Positions 44,579 to 54,983 of a stretch of DNA of 64,000 nucleotides are shown in pieces. Numbering within the stretch: the stretch's first letter is position 1; every line of letters starts with the position of its first letter. A program made the position numbers and the translations under genes. This DNA is from Pedobacter yonginensis (GTDB lineage Bacteria; Bacteroidota; Bacteroidia; Sphingobacteriales; Sphingobacteriaceae), in contig NZ_QGNZ01000001.1 of the NCBI RefSeq assembly GCF_003173595.1, positions 310,001 through 374,000 of the forward strand, read 5' to 3'. Below the pieces are notes generated by a model, which searched no databases, had not been told where the DNA came from, and worked only from the letters and a program-made list of their open reading frames with translations.

Positions 44579-47566
44579 ATGAAACAAAATTACAAATTCA
44601 ATTATTTGTCTTTAGTTGGAAGATGGCAATGTCTCGTTGCATTTCTGCTGCTCTTTTCAATTAACGCATTCTCACAGGGCGGCAGAGCCATAACGGGCAA
44701 GGTTATTGATGAAACCAATCAGGCTTTGCCGGGTGTTACTGTCCGCATTAAAGGGAGTTCAGGCGGAACCTCTACCAATGCAGATGGTATTTACACCATT
44801 CAGGCCAGAAGTGCCGACATCCTCGTATTCTCCTTACTCGGCAGCCAAACTAAGGAAATTGCTATTGGCAATCAAACCAATTTAACGGTTACGCTCATGC
44901 CCGATAATCAAACCCTGAAAGATGTGGTGGTAATTGGTTACGGTACAGCAAACAAGAAAGATTTAACTGGTGCGGTTACCTCTATAAAATCGGAAGAATT
45001 TAACCAAGGTGTTTTGGTTAATCCAGCGCAGCTTTTACAAGGTAAGGTGGCTGGCTTAAACGTAACGAAAAGTGGCGACCCCAATGCCAAGCCCTCTACA
45101 ATACTCCGTGGCCCATCTACTTTGAGAGAAGGTGCAGCGCAAGAGCCATTTTACGTTATTGATGGTGTGCCAGGTGCTTCGATTGATTTACTTGCTCCAT
45201 CTGATATTGAAAATATCGACATTCTTAAAGATGCATCATCTACAGCCATATATGGTTCGAGAGCAGCAAATGGGGTGATTATTGTAACTACGAAAAGGTC
45301 AAAAAACGGACAATCCCGTTTATCCTACAGCGGTTATGCTGCGGTTGAGAAGGTTTCGAAAAAATATGACATGCTTTCGGCGCCAGAGTTGAGACAATAT
45401 CTGGCCGATAATAAGCAAACCCTTAATCCTGTTGATGATGATGGTTCAGACACCAACTGGCAGTCCTTGTTGGAGCGAACAGGCTATTCGCAAAATCATA
45501 ATTTATCTTATGGAGGTGCCGGCCAGTCATCAGATTATGGTGCAAGTGTAAATTATCTGGATAACAAAGGGATTTTGAAAAATACCTCACTGAAAAGAAC
45601 AATTGTTAGGGCCTACCTAAATGAAAAGTTCTTTAACGACAGGCTAAAGCTTGGCTTAACCATTACCAATAGCAATTCAAAAAGTTCAGATGTTTATCAA
45701 TCTCAAGCTTTGCCTAATATGCTTTTCTATTTGCCAACGGTTAGTCCTTTCAATACAGATGGAAGCTATAAAGAAAATTACAACCGTACAGGAAGTGGCA
45801 CGCGAAACCCTTTATCTATTGTAGATAACAACGTAATCAATAACCTAAACAATAAAACCTTGATTAACGGAATGGCGCAGGTTAATATCATTGATGGTTT
45901 GAGGTTTACCGCAAGTGTTTCTTCGCAAAGAGATCAGAACAACTATAGCACTTACTTAAATAGTCAATCCGGATTAGCCAGAGGTGTAAACGGGCAGGCG
46001 CAGAAAGTAGATGTGCTCAATAAATCGCAGGTGCTTGAAGGTTATTTCAATTACGATAAAGCATTTGGGAAACACAGCTTAAAATTACTTGCGGGTTACT
46101 CTTGGCAAGAAGATAGAACCAACGATGGTTTTGGTGTAACTACTCAAAACTTCTCAAACGATAATTTAGGTTACAATAACCTATTTCTTTCTAACCCAAC
46201 ATTGCTGTCGCAAATTGCCTTCAGCAATGCACCAATATCTACACTTAGGCTAATATCTTATTATGGCAGGGTGCAATACAATTATAACGAGAAATATTTA
46301 TTGCAAGCATCATTAAGAGATGATGGTTCATCTGCCTTCGGGAGAAATAACCGTTGGGGTTTGTTCCCAGCCGTATCTGCCGGATGGAGAATTATTGGAG
46401 AAGACTTTATGCAAGCTGTTCCGGTGATTAGCGACTTGAAACTTCGCGCAGGTTATGGAGTGTCTGGAAATAGTTTGGGTTTTGATGCATTTTCATCGTT
46501 ACTCATTTACGGTACGCTTTCAGGAAGTAATAAGTTCTTAAATAACGGAAACATCAGCAACGCCATTGGGCCGGTTAGAAATGAAAACCCAAATCTGAAG
46601 TGGGAGAGTACCGCAACCACAAACATTGGTTTGGATTTCGGTTTATTTAAAGACAGGATAACAGGGTCGGTCGATTTTTATGTTAAGCAAACTTCTGATT
46701 TAATTTACGATCGTTACGAAGTATCAACCACACAGTTTTTCTTACCAACCATTACCGCAAACGTAGGTAAAATCAAGAATACAGGTATTGAATTTGCTTT
46801 AAATGCCGTAGCGGTTAAAACAGCCAGTTTTAGGTGGACAACGTCGCCAAACATAGCCCACAACAAAAACGTAGTTGAAACCCTGTCAGACGATTTTTAC
46901 AAAATAGCAGCCATCCAAACCGCACAACTTGGTGGTAAAGGTCAGTCTGGAAATTACAGCCAGCTCATTCAGCCAGGCTACGCCTTGGGCACCTTCAATT
47001 TATGGAATTATGCAGGTAAAAATGCTGCGGGTGTAAGTACATACATTAATGCCGCCGGACAAACCATTGCAACACAGCCATTAACTACCGATGCTAAAAT
47101 AGCTGGCGATGCACAACCAAAATTAATTTACGGCTGGGCAAATAGTTTTACCTATAAAAACTGGGATTTAAACTTCTTGGTGAGAGGCGTATTGGGCAAT
47201 AAAATTTTAAATGCTACCGCTGCATCCTTAAACAATCCAGCCGATGCCAAGCTACAGAACATACCGAGGTTTACTTTGGGCGAGTCGTTTAATGATATCA
47301 ATGCCTATCTAATCTCAGATCGTTTTCTGGAAAGTGGTTCTTATCTGCGATTAGATAATGCCACGCTAGGCTATACCATTAAACCTAAAACGCCATCAAT
47401 AAAAGCAATCAGGTTGTATTTAACGGCCAACAATCTATTTGTAATTACAAATTACAGTGGCTTGGACCCAGAAATTAACATCGGTGGTTTAACGCCGGGT
47501 ATCGATAACAATAATTATTATCCAAAAACTAGAACCTTCAGCTTTGGTGTAAGTGCATCATTCTAA
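44579..47566 (+). CDS. SusC/RagA-type TonB-dependent transporter (PUL 1)
   Basis: A 995-aa outer-membrane importer for oligosaccharide-like ligands. ATG 44579 (the open frame starts at 44495) gives a signal peptide (CLVAFLLLFSINAFSQG), followed by a carboxypeptidase-D regulatory-like beta-sandwich (ITGKVIDETNQALPGVTVRI), the TonB-box region DVVVIGYG, the plug (ASSTAIYGSRAANGVIIVTTK) and a long barrel ending in FGVSASF. No STN domain, so it is not directly coupled to an anti-sigma factor. It is followed by its SusD partner after 11 bp. Confidence 0.95.
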   Translation: MKQNYKFNYLSLVGRWQCLVAFLLLFSINAFSQGGRAITGKVIDETNQALPGVTVRIKGSSGGTSTNADGIYTIQARSADILVFSLLGSQTKEIAIGNQTNLTVTLMPDNQTLKDVVVIGYGTANKKDLTGAVTSIKSEEFNQGVLVNPAQLLQGKVAGLNVTKSGDPNAKPSTILRGPSTLREGAAQEPFYVIDGVPGASIDLLAPSDIENIDILKDASSTAIYGSRAANGVIIVTTKRSKNGQSRLSYSGYAAVEKVSKKYDMLSAPELRQYLADNKQTLNPVDDDGSDTNWQSLLERTGYSQNHNLSYGGAGQSSDYGASVNYLDNKGILKNTSLKRTIVRAYLNEKFFNDRLKLGLTITNSNSKSSDVYQSQALPNMLFYLPTVSPFNTDGSYKENYNRTGSGTRNPLSIVDNNVINNLNNKTLINGMAQVNIIDGLRFTASVSSQRDQNNYSTYLNSQSGLARGVNGQAQKVDVLNKSQVLEGYFNYDKAFGKHSLKLLAGYSWQEDRTNDGFGVTTQNFSNDNLGYNNLFLSNPTLLSQIAFSNAPISTLRLISYYGRVQYNYNEKYLLQASLRDDGSSAFGRNNRWGLFPAVSAGWRIIGEDFMQAVPVISDLKLRAGYGVSGNSLGFDAFSSLLIYGTLSGSNKFLNNGNISNAIGPVRNENPNLKWESTATTNIGLDFGLFKDRITGSVDFYVKQTSDLIYDRYEVSTTQFFLPTITANVGKIKNTGIEFALNAVAVKTASFRWTTSPNIAHNKNVVETLSDDFYKIAAIQTAQLGGKGQSGNYSQLIQPGYALGTFNLWNYAGKNAAGVSTYINAAGQTIATQPLTTDAKIAGDAQPKLIYGWANSFTYKNWDLNFLVRGVLGNKILNATAASLNNPADAKLQNIPRFTLGESFNDINAYLISDRFLESGSYLRLDNATLGYTIKPKTPSIKAIRLYLTANNLFVITNYSGLDPEINIGGLTPGIDNNNYYPKTRTFSFGVSASF

Positions 47567-47577
47567 AAAATACGAAA

Positions 47578-49167
47578 ATGAAAAAGTTTATAATCTTAAT
47601 TAATATTCTGGCTGTTCTGTTTGTACTGGAGTCATGCAGTAAGCTCGATGTAGATGTGGAATCTCAGTATGTTAAGGATAACTTTCCTTACACCAGTTCA
47701 GATTACGCGGCGCTTTTCGGCACCATGTATTCTAATTTATCTTCACAATACGGCGTTCCGTATTGGAGAATGCAGGAGCTTTCTACTGATGCAGCAATTA
47801 TCCCGGCTCGTGATGGCAACTTTGATGACGGTGGTCAATATCGCCAATTACATTACCATACGTGGACAATAGATCATCCAAACGTAAGAGATATTTGGCA
47901 ATGGGGATTTGGCGGTATCAACAACTGTAACCGATTGATTAACCTAACCAACGAATCTTCAGTTTCCGATGCATCAAAAGCCAGCAGCCTGGCAGAAGTA
48001 AAAGCCATGCGGGCATTGTATTATTATTTTATGATGGATTTGTACGGTAACGTGCCAATTATAGATACTTTTCCAGTAAGTAGCCTGCCAGGAAACCAAA
48101 CCCGCGAAAAGGTATTCGAATTTATTGAGAAAGAGCTTTTATCGGTGGTTGCTCAGTTGCCTGTAAAAGACAACAACAATAGGATTTTGGTTTATGGCAG
48201 ACCAACACAAGCCATGGCTTATGCATTGTTAGAGAAAATGTATTTAAACGCCGAAGTTTATACAGGTAAACCAAGGTACACAGATGCAGTTGCTATGGCC
48301 GATAATATTTTGAAAAATAGCAATTATAGTTTGGATGCCAAGTACAGCGATATATTCGACGTAAACAATGGCCCTCAAATTAATGAAACTATTTTCGCGA
48401 TACCATACGATCAGCAAATTCCGGGCAATCAGATGACTAGGTTCGGGTTTTACCCCGCATTGGCACCAGCTTATGGAATAAATGTTGGTTTTAGTATTGC
48501 CATGAGTACCACGCCAGATTATTACAATCGCTTTAATTTAGCAAACGATATTCGCAACAGTTTCTGGTTAATTGGTAAACAATATGCACCAGATGCCAAT
48601 CGCAAACCAGATTTAACGAAACCAGTTTTTGTTGCCGGAACCACAACACAAATTGAAATTACACCCGATTTAATTTTAAAACCGGGAAAACCGATGGATT
48701 TGGGCAATACCGTGGCAGACCAAGCCAAAGGGGTACGTTCAGTAAAATACTGGCCAGATGTAAATGCCATACAAGCAACCCGTTTAAACGGAAACGATAT
48801 GCCAGTTTTACGTTTGGCAGATGTTATGCTGATGAAAGCCGAGGCAATATTGAGAGGAGCAACGGCAACTACAGTAAATGGCGAATTACAAACCCCATTA
48901 ATTTTGGTGAATAAAATTAGAAGCCGTGCTGGCGCCACAAGTGCAGCAACGATTGATTTAAATAGCTTGCTAGATGAAAGGGCACGTGAGTTTAGCTGGG
49001 AAGCTTGGAGAAGAAACGATTTAATCCGTTTCGGACAATTTGAAAAAGAGTACCCGCTACCAAACGATGTATTGTTTATGAACAAAGACCTCACCAGAAG
49101 GATTTATCCAATTCCAGCGAACGAATTAAGGCTAAATGCAAATTTAAAGCAAAACCCTGGTTACTAA
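47578..49167 (+). CDS. SusD/RagB-type surface lipoprotein (PUL 1)
   Basis: A 529-aa surface glycan-binding lipoprotein that acts as the lid of the SusC barrel. The lipobox is VLESC19; the SusD fold shows in RALYYYFMMDLYGNVPI and in the C-terminal block RLADVMLMKAEAILR ... REFSWEAWRRNDLIRFG, ending NLKQNPGY. Length is normal. Directly upstream of the PI-PLC-like gene. Confidence 0.94.
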   Translation: MKKFIILINILAVLFVLESCSKLDVDVESQYVKDNFPYTSSDYAALFGTMYSNLSSQYGVPYWRMQELSTDAAIIPARDGNFDDGGQYRQLHYHTWTIDHPNVRDIWQWGFGGINNCNRLINLTNESSVSDASKASSLAEVKAMRALYYYFMMDLYGNVPIIDTFPVSSLPGNQTREKVFEFIEKELLSVVAQLPVKDNNNRILVYGRPTQAMAYALLEKMYLNAEVYTGKPRYTDAVAMADNILKNSNYSLDAKYSDIFDVNNGPQINETIFAIPYDQQIPGNQMTRFGFYPALAPAYGINVGFSIAMSTTPDYYNRFNLANDIRNSFWLIGKQYAPDANRKPDLTKPVFVAGTTTQIEITPDLILKPGKPMDLGNTVADQAKGVRSVKYWPDVNAIQATRLNGNDMPVLRLADVMLMKAEAILRGATATTVNGELQTPLILVNKIRSRAGATSAATIDLNSLLDERAREFSWEAWRRNDLIRFGQFEKEYPLPNDVLFMNKDLTRRIYPIPANELRLNANLKQNPGY

Positions 49168-49175
49168 ACAAAAAA

Positions 49176-50243
49176 ATGATGAGACTGATTACCTGTGTTG
49201 GATTGTTGCTAATACTTCCCGCAATTGCCCTAGTTACCAAAAAAGACGATTTACCGATCAATCATATACAGGTTATCGGCTCGCATAATAGTTATAAGCA
49301 GGCCATCAACCCGGCGCTGTTCAATGTCATCAAATCGCAGGATACAGCCGCTGCCAATAGCCTTGATTATGAGCATATTCCTATGCCGGAGCAGTTGGAT
49401 ATGGGATTGAGAAATCTCGAAATTGATGTTTATGCGGATGCGAAGGGTGGTAAATATGCTCATCCGCTGGGATTTGAACAGGTTAAAGGACAGCCACCAT
49501 TTGATCCAAATGGAGAGATGAACAAACCGGGTTTTAAGGTTTTTCACGTACCAGATTTCGATTTCCGATCATCGGCACTTAGTTTCACAACTGCATTGCA
49601 GCAATTAAGGAAATGGTCGGAAGCTAATCCAGAACACAGCCCTATTTTCATTACGTTAGAAGTTAAAGATGATTCGATTAAACGCAGAGGATTTACACAG
49701 CCTGAAATCTTCACAAGCAAAACCTTCGATGAATTAGATGCCGTAATTATTGCCAATTTAGGGAAGGAACATCTTCTAAATCCTGATTTGGTACGAGGCA
49801 AATATAAAACATTGGAAGGAGCTGTTTTGGCGCAAAATTGGCCAAAACTAAGCAAAGCAAAGGGTAAATTTCTTTTTGTTTTAGATGCGAAAGATAGAAA
49901 GCGAGCCACTTACATAGATGGCCACCCATCACTTAAAGGCCGTGTAATGTTTGCCAATGCCGACTCTGGAACGCCAGAGGCTGGTATAATGATTAGAAAT
50001 AATCCAAATGACCCACAAATACCGCAATTGGTAAAAAAAGGCTACATCATCAGAACCAGAGCTGATGCCGATACCAAGCAAGCCAGAAGAAACGATCGGA
50101 GCGATTTTGAGGCAGCGTGTATTTCTGGTGCTCAGATCATCACAACAGATTATTATAAAAAGAGTACGCACTTTAAATCAGATTACGCCATCAGCTTTGC
50201 CGATGGAAAATACTTTAGAGAAAACCCTTTATTTAAAAAGTAA
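49176..50243 (+). CDS. PI-PLC-like Ca-dependent phosphodiesterase
   Basis: A 355-aa secreted enzyme of the phosphatidylinositol-specific phospholipase C-like superfamily. N-terminal signal (LITCVGLLLILPAIALV). Catalytic landmarks: GSHNSYKQAI with the first His, LEIDVYAD for metal binding, a second His in FHVPDFDF, and ITLEVKDD. It starts 8 bp after SusD and precedes the alkaline phosphatase by 8 bp. It would cleave a phosphodiester next to inositol or a related headgroup. Confidence 0.82.
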   Translation: MMRLITCVGLLLILPAIALVTKKDDLPINHIQVIGSHNSYKQAINPALFNVIKSQDTAAANSLDYEHIPMPEQLDMGLRNLEIDVYADAKGGKYAHPLGFEQVKGQPPFDPNGEMNKPGFKVFHVPDFDFRSSALSFTTALQQLRKWSEANPEHSPIFITLEVKDDSIKRRGFTQPEIFTSKTFDELDAVIIANLGKEHLLNPDLVRGKYKTLEGAVLAQNWPKLSKAKGKFLFVLDAKDRKRATYIDGHPSLKGRVMFANADSGTPEAGIMIRNNPNDPQIPQLVKKGYIIRTRADADTKQARRNDRSDFEAACISGAQIITTDYYKKSTHFKSDYAISFADGKYFRENPLFKK

Positions 50244-50251
50244 GAATATAC

Positions 50252-51655
50252 ATGAACAGAAGATCGTTATTAAAAGGAGGTTTATTAACCGGCATGGGCT
50301 TGCCATTCTTAGGTATAAAAGATGTTGCGGCATTTCCTATGGCTGGACGTAAAAAAGCCAAAAATATCATCATGATGGTAAGTGATGGTATGAGTACGGG
50401 AACATTAAACATAGCCGATATATATTCTAACCGCATGTTTGGCCGAAGCAGTAAATGGTTGGGCTTATATAGAGACAACAAGGCGGTTAGATCATTAATG
50501 GATACTGCTTCTGCAAGTTCTTTAGTCACCGATTCGGCTGCGGCAAGCTCATCATGGGGTGGAGGAATTCGCGTGAGAAACGGTTCGCTAAACGTAGGCA
50601 TGAACGGCGACAAGCCACAGCCGATTCTTCAAAAATTTAAAGAAAAAGGAAAAAAGGTAGGTTGCGTAACGTCTGTTCCAATTACACATGCCACACCAGC
50701 CGGCTTTTGTATCAATATCGATAACCGGGGCGGTCAAGATATTATTGCAGAGCTCTATCTCGGATTAAAGTTTGACGTAATGATGGGCGGTGGGCATAAA
50801 TATTTCGGAGCGAAAAGACCAGGCGGAAACCTGATTCCGAAATATTTAACCCAAGGCTACGCCGTTGCAGAAAGCCGAGCAGAGATGTTGGCATTGGATA
50901 AATCGAAACCCGTGTTGGGCTTATTTGCAGATGACGGAATGCCGTACGAGGTGGACAGATTAAGCACACCAGCGCTCATAAAATCGACACCAACGCTAGC
51001 TGAAATGACCATGAAGGCCATCGAACTGATGAAAGATAATAAGGATGGTTTTGCATTACAAGTTGAGGGTGGTAAGGTAGATTGGGCAGCGCATTCCAAT
51101 GATATTAGTGGTTTAGTTTTCGATCAGCTTGCCTTCGACGAAGCTGTAGGCAAAGTGATAGACTTTGCCGAAAAAGATGGAGAAACCTTGGTCATCATCA
51201 CTACGGATCATGGCAATTCTAACCCAGGCTTATTTAATGCAAATGATGGCAATAAAAAATTTGATAGTCTCCAAAACTTTAAGCACAGTAATACCTGGCT
51301 ATTAGGGCAAATAAACCAATCGTTTAGCGAACAGAAAATAATTGCCTTGATAAAAGAAAACCAAGGCTTTGAAATGAAATCAGAAGATGTAAAATCGTTA
51401 TTGGGACATTTTAAAGATATTGTTCCAGGTCAGCTTTATAACGAATCAAATTTGCCCTTTTACGAATACGGTAAAATTCTAAGCAAATATACGGATGTAC
51501 AATGGGCGGGGATGAACCATTCGGGAGACTATGTAGAATTAACCATGTTTGGCCCCGGCTCAGAAAACTTAAAACCCTTTGTAAAAAATTACGAGCTCCA
51601 CAACTTTATGCTTAAAGCGGCAGAAATGCCCGAAGTATTTTTAGTAAAGGCTTAA
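50252..51655 (+). CDS. Alkaline phosphatase
   Basis: A 467-aa PhoA-superfamily phosphomonoesterase. A twin-arginine-like signal (MNRRSLLKGGLLTGMG) suggests export. Metal and nucleophile motifs are intact: MVSDGMSTG (Asp), LVTDSAAASS (Ser nucleophile in TDSA), THATPAGF, WAAHSND, TTDHGNSN and GMNHSGDY. It would release phosphate from the phosphorylated product of the upstream phosphodiesterase. Confidence 0.93.
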   Translation: MNRRSLLKGGLLTGMGLPFLGIKDVAAFPMAGRKKAKNIIMMVSDGMSTGTLNIADIYSNRMFGRSSKWLGLYRDNKAVRSLMDTASASSLVTDSAAASSSWGGGIRVRNGSLNVGMNGDKPQPILQKFKEKGKKVGCVTSVPITHATPAGFCINIDNRGGQDIIAELYLGLKFDVMMGGGHKYFGAKRPGGNLIPKYLTQGYAVAESRAEMLALDKSKPVLGLFADDGMPYEVDRLSTPALIKSTPTLAEMTMKAIELMKDNKDGFALQVEGGKVDWAAHSNDISGLVFDQLAFDEAVGKVIDFAEKDGETLVIITTDHGNSNPGLFNANDGNKKFDSLQNFKHSNTWLLGQINQSFSEQKIIALIKENQGFEMKSEDVKSLLGHFKDIVPGQLYNESNLPFYEYGKILSKYTDVQWAGMNHSGDYVELTMFGPGSENLKPFVKNYELHNFMLKAAEMPEVFLVKA

Positions 51656-51715
51656 ATAAAAAAAATGGGTGCCTGCCCTCGCAGGTGCTTGTTCGTCCTA
51701 AATTTTTCAATCTTT

Positions 51716-52888
51716 ATGAATATCCATTCAAAGTATTTGCAGTTTTTTTTTAGTCTTTGTTTATTGTGGAATGCTTTTGAGGTAAAAGCACAGGTACCAA
51801 CAAACCCTCCAGCAATTGTAAATTCATCTGGCATTTGGCTGAAGGGCGATTTGCACGTGCATTCAAGGCACAGCACAGAATCATCGAACAATTCGGTTGC
51901 TAAAATCATTAATTTTTCAAAGTCGGTTGGGATGGATTATATGGCCATAACCGATCACGATAATCATGTAAAAGGTGATGTTGCCCACCATACTTGGACA
52001 GATCCCGAGTTTAAATCAGATTCATTGCTTTTGTTATATGGCGCCGAATGGACAACAACCCGAGGACATGGAAATGTGTTTTCTGATAAGCCATACAACC
52101 ACCAGCAACTCTACGACATCAGAGATGCCCGTGACGTAAACATTGCCAAAGTTAAAAATTCATTGGGCGTACATTTGTCTGCCAATCACCCAAGCGGTAA
52201 AGATAATTTTGGATTCTCTTACGATTTGGTGCAATCTATCGAGGTTTGGAACTCTGCCGTATGGCCCAAGAATGCCAACGCAATTATGATTTGGGACGAT
52301 ATGCTATCATCGGGTAGAATGATTACAGGTCGGGGCGGAAGCGATGCTCATCACGGCGTGCCAACTTCAACTGAAAAACCCAGTAGCAATACCTATCAGG
52401 CCGAATACAACTATATTGGTACGCCAACCACTTGGGTATTTGCAAAAGAACGGAGCCTAAAGGCTGTTGTAGATGCGCTGAATAATGGAAACGTTTCTGT
52501 AAGTTCGAATCCCTTTGCCCCAAGAGTAGAGTTTTATGCAGATTTTAAAGGAAACGGCAAATTCGAAATGATGATGGGTAACACGGCTATATCAACAGGC
52601 AAACCTATTCAATTCCAAGTTCAGCTAATCGGCAAACTATTACCTAAAGAGCAATATACGATAACGGTAATTAAAAATGGATCAAAGCTTAACGCGTTTC
52701 AAGTAACTGGTGAAATGCCCGCCCTGCAGTTTACCGATGCGCCCGCTTTACAAGGTCGCACCTATTACCGCGTTACAGTAGAAGGTAAAAATACCGAATA
52801 CCCGGAAGTGCCAAAATCTGCAGCCTTGAGTGAAAAAATGGTTGCCTTATCAAACCCGATTTACTTCAATTTCGATCCTAATTTTTGA
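51716..52888 (+). CDS. PHP-domain metallo-hydrolase (CehA/McbA-like)
   Basis: A 390-aa secreted protein from ATG 51716 (signal LQFFFSLCLLWNAFEVKAQ); the open frame begins earlier at 51665 with an unlikely leader. PHP metal motifs: LKGDLHVHSRHS, MAITDHDNH, LSANHPSG and RGGSDAHHG. A small beta domain follows from about residue 280. The family includes phosphoesterases that act on nucleotides, phosphosugars and similar. Last gene of PUL 1. Confidence 0.87.
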   Translation: MNIHSKYLQFFFSLCLLWNAFEVKAQVPTNPPAIVNSSGIWLKGDLHVHSRHSTESSNNSVAKIINFSKSVGMDYMAITDHDNHVKGDVAHHTWTDPEFKSDSLLLLYGAEWTTTRGHGNVFSDKPYNHQQLYDIRDARDVNIAKVKNSLGVHLSANHPSGKDNFGFSYDLVQSIEVWNSAVWPKNANAIMIWDDMLSSGRMITGRGGSDAHHGVPTSTEKPSSNTYQAEYNYIGTPTTWVFAKERSLKAVVDALNNGNVSVSSNPFAPRVEFYADFKGNGKFEMMMGNTAISTGKPIQFQVQLIGKLLPKEQYTITVIKNGSKLNAFQVTGEMPALQFTDAPALQGRTYYRVTVEGKNTEYPEVPKSAALSEKMVALSNPIYFNFDPNF

Positions 52889-53056
52889 TGCTGTTTTAAT
52901 GCTTTACCCGATCTTCCCAAATCCGATCGAACGGAAGCCATAATTTGTGATTCTGCTTGCAGGTAAAGCGTTACTAGGCAACATGCAGTGGAATTCGCAT
53001 TTCAGTTCAAAACATGTTTCTAAGCAGATGCGTCGAAACGCGAAAGTTAACTTAAA

Positions 53057-53671
53057 CTAATCTTTGCTTAGATGCAGTATGATTGAAATGATAATGGTTG
53101 CATTTGCGGGTACATAGTTGCCGATGTTTGATCTGAGATACTTCAGCGCACTTGTGATTTGATTTTCTACGCTTCGTTTGGAAATACTGAGCTTTGAAGC
53201 AATTTCACTATTGCTTAAATGCTCGTGGCGGCTTAGCAAAAAGATTTCGCGACATCTTTTTGGTAAGGCGTAAACATAAATGTCGATTTGTTTTTTCAGA
53301 TCCGAAACATTAAAGTTTTCTTCCCCTTCGTTGCTCTGATGAGCGATATTATTCTCTAGGCTTTCATCGGTATAGAAAATCTGATTTTTAGCATTTTTTC
53401 CTTGCAACTCCTTATATACCTGATAGCGCATGGAAGCCGTGAAATAACTTTTAAAATCTCGAATATCTAAATGTGCTCGGCGCAGCCAAATGTTTAAAAA
53501 AATATCTTGAACCAGATTTTCACAGGTTGCCTCATCTTTGAAATATCGCCTTGCAGTAGCCAAAAGTATGGGCAAATAGCGGTCAAAAACCTCCTTAAAT
53601 GCCAGTTCACTGCCATTTTTGATGGCGGTCCAAAGTACTTCGTCGTTGGCATCGGGAATGATTAGTTTCAT
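53057..53671 (-). CDS. ECF RNA polymerase sigma factor
   Basis: From ATG 53671 (204 aa). Region 2 has ENLVQDIFLNIWLRRAHLD and region 4 has REIFLLSRHEHLSNSEIASK, then LSISKRSVENQITSALKYLR. It is divergent from the FecR gene 147 bp away, as in SusC/FecR/ECF cell-surface signalling. It should activate PUL 2, and perhaps PUL 1, when the STN-containing SusC binds its ligand. Confidence 0.93.
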   Translation of the reverse strand: MKLIIPDANDEVLWTAIKNGSELAFKEVFDRYLPILLATARRYFKDEATCENLVQDIFLNIWLRRAHLDIRDFKSYFTASMRYQVYKELQGKNAKNQIFYTDESLENNIAHQSNEGEENFNVSDLKKQIDIYVYALPKRCREIFLLSRHEHLSNSEIASKLSISKRSVENQITSALKYLRSNIGNYVPANATIIISIILHLSKD

Positions 53672-53818
53672 TTTTGCAAATTTCACTTACCGAAGTAAAG
53701 GCTTTGTTAACTCATTGTGAATTTATTAATAATCGCAAGAAATACAATAAAAAAAATATTTTTTCAAAGATGTGTGTGTGACCTTGGTTTTTTTGCTCTA
53801 TACATAAAACAACCAAGC

Positions 53819-54934
53819 ATGACTAAAACTGAATACCGCTCGCTTTACGAAAAATACTTAAATGGGAATTGCACAGCAGAAGAACTGGAAGCCCTTCAAA
53901 ATTATACTGACGATTTTACTTTGGCTGAGCCAGAAGAGATATCGCCAGAAAAGGCAGAGCAACTCTATTCAAAATTAAGATTAGCAATTCAAGATCAGGA
54001 GCAAATCAAAACACGCCCACTGTATTGGAAGCTTTCCATTGCAGCCTCATTAATTCTCATTCTATTTGTTGGGTTGATGTACGCCTTTCATGATACAAAA
54101 CAAGCGCCAGCTCCGTCATTATCCAAAGCGGTGAAAACTATTGTTCCGGGATCGAACAAGGCAGTTTTAACGCTGGGTGATGGAAGAACCATTATCCTAA
54201 ACAATGCTGGTACTGGAGAGATTGCTACAGAAAACGGAACCCAAGTTAGAAAAGATGCCGACGGACTGCTATCCTACCAAGTGGGTGAAACGGTCAGCGA
54301 AGCACTGGTTTACAACACTGTTTCCATTCCTCGCGGCGGTCAGTATAGTCTAATCCTGCCAGATGGATCAAAAGTATGGCTGAATGCAGAAACCAAACTA
54401 AGATTTCCGAATAGGTTTGTAGGCGATAAAAGAGAGGTAGAACTAGATGGAGAAGGCTACTTTGAAATCGCCAAGAATAAGCAAAAACCATTTTTCGTAA
54501 AAGCCAACGGTGTTAGCGTAAAAGTGCTGGGTACGCATTTTAATGTAATGGCCTACAAAGATGAACCCTTAGTGCGCACTACGCTGGTAGAGGGCAGTGT
54601 AATGCTAACAGCCGCTGGGCAGTCTGTTTACTTAATTCCTGGTCAACAAGGATTATTTAGTAAAAATGGTTTAAGGGTATCGAATGCTGATATAGAAGGA
54701 GACCTAGCTTGGAAAAATGGATATTTTGTATTTAACGAAGAAAGTTTGGCCACCATAATGCATAAAATTTCTAGATGGTATAATGTAGATATAGAGATGT
54801 TAACCAACAACAAATTAACTTATACAGGCTCGGTATCTAAATTTAAAAACATTGATGAGGTACTGAAAGTACTCAGTTTAACTGGAACAGTGAAATTTAA
54901 GATTGAAGAAAGGAGGGTAATCGTAAGCAACTAA
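53819..54934 (+). CDS. FecR-family anti-sigma factor
   Basis: From ATG 53819 (371 aa). N-terminal cytoplasmic part with the anti-sigma helical pattern (LYEKYLNGNCTAEELEALQN), one transmembrane helix (about 77-97, ILILFVGLMYAF), then the periplasmic FecR beta domain (TVSIPRGGQYSLILPDGSKV, WLNAETKLRFP, then VEGSVML) and a C-terminal DUF4974 (YNVDIEMLTNNKLTYTGS). Directly upstream of the STN-bearing SusC. Confidence 0.93.
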   Translation: MTKTEYRSLYEKYLNGNCTAEELEALQNYTDDFTLAEPEEISPEKAEQLYSKLRLAIQDQEQIKTRPLYWKLSIAASLILILFVGLMYAFHDTKQAPAPSLSKAVKTIVPGSNKAVLTLGDGRTIILNNAGTGEIATENGTQVRKDADGLLSYQVGETVSEALVYNTVSIPRGGQYSLILPDGSKVWLNAETKLRFPNRFVGDKREVELDGEGYFEIAKNKQKPFFVKANGVSVKVLGTHFNVMAYKDEPLVRTTLVEGSVMLTAAGQSVYLIPGQQGLFSKNGLRVSNADIEGDLAWKNGYFVFNEESLATIMHKISRWYNVDIEMLTNNKLTYTGSVSKFKNIDEVLKVLSLTGTVKFKIEERRVIVSN

Positions 54935-54983
54935 CCAATCTTTCTTTTACCAAAGGGATTAACCACCCATAAACAAACTAAAA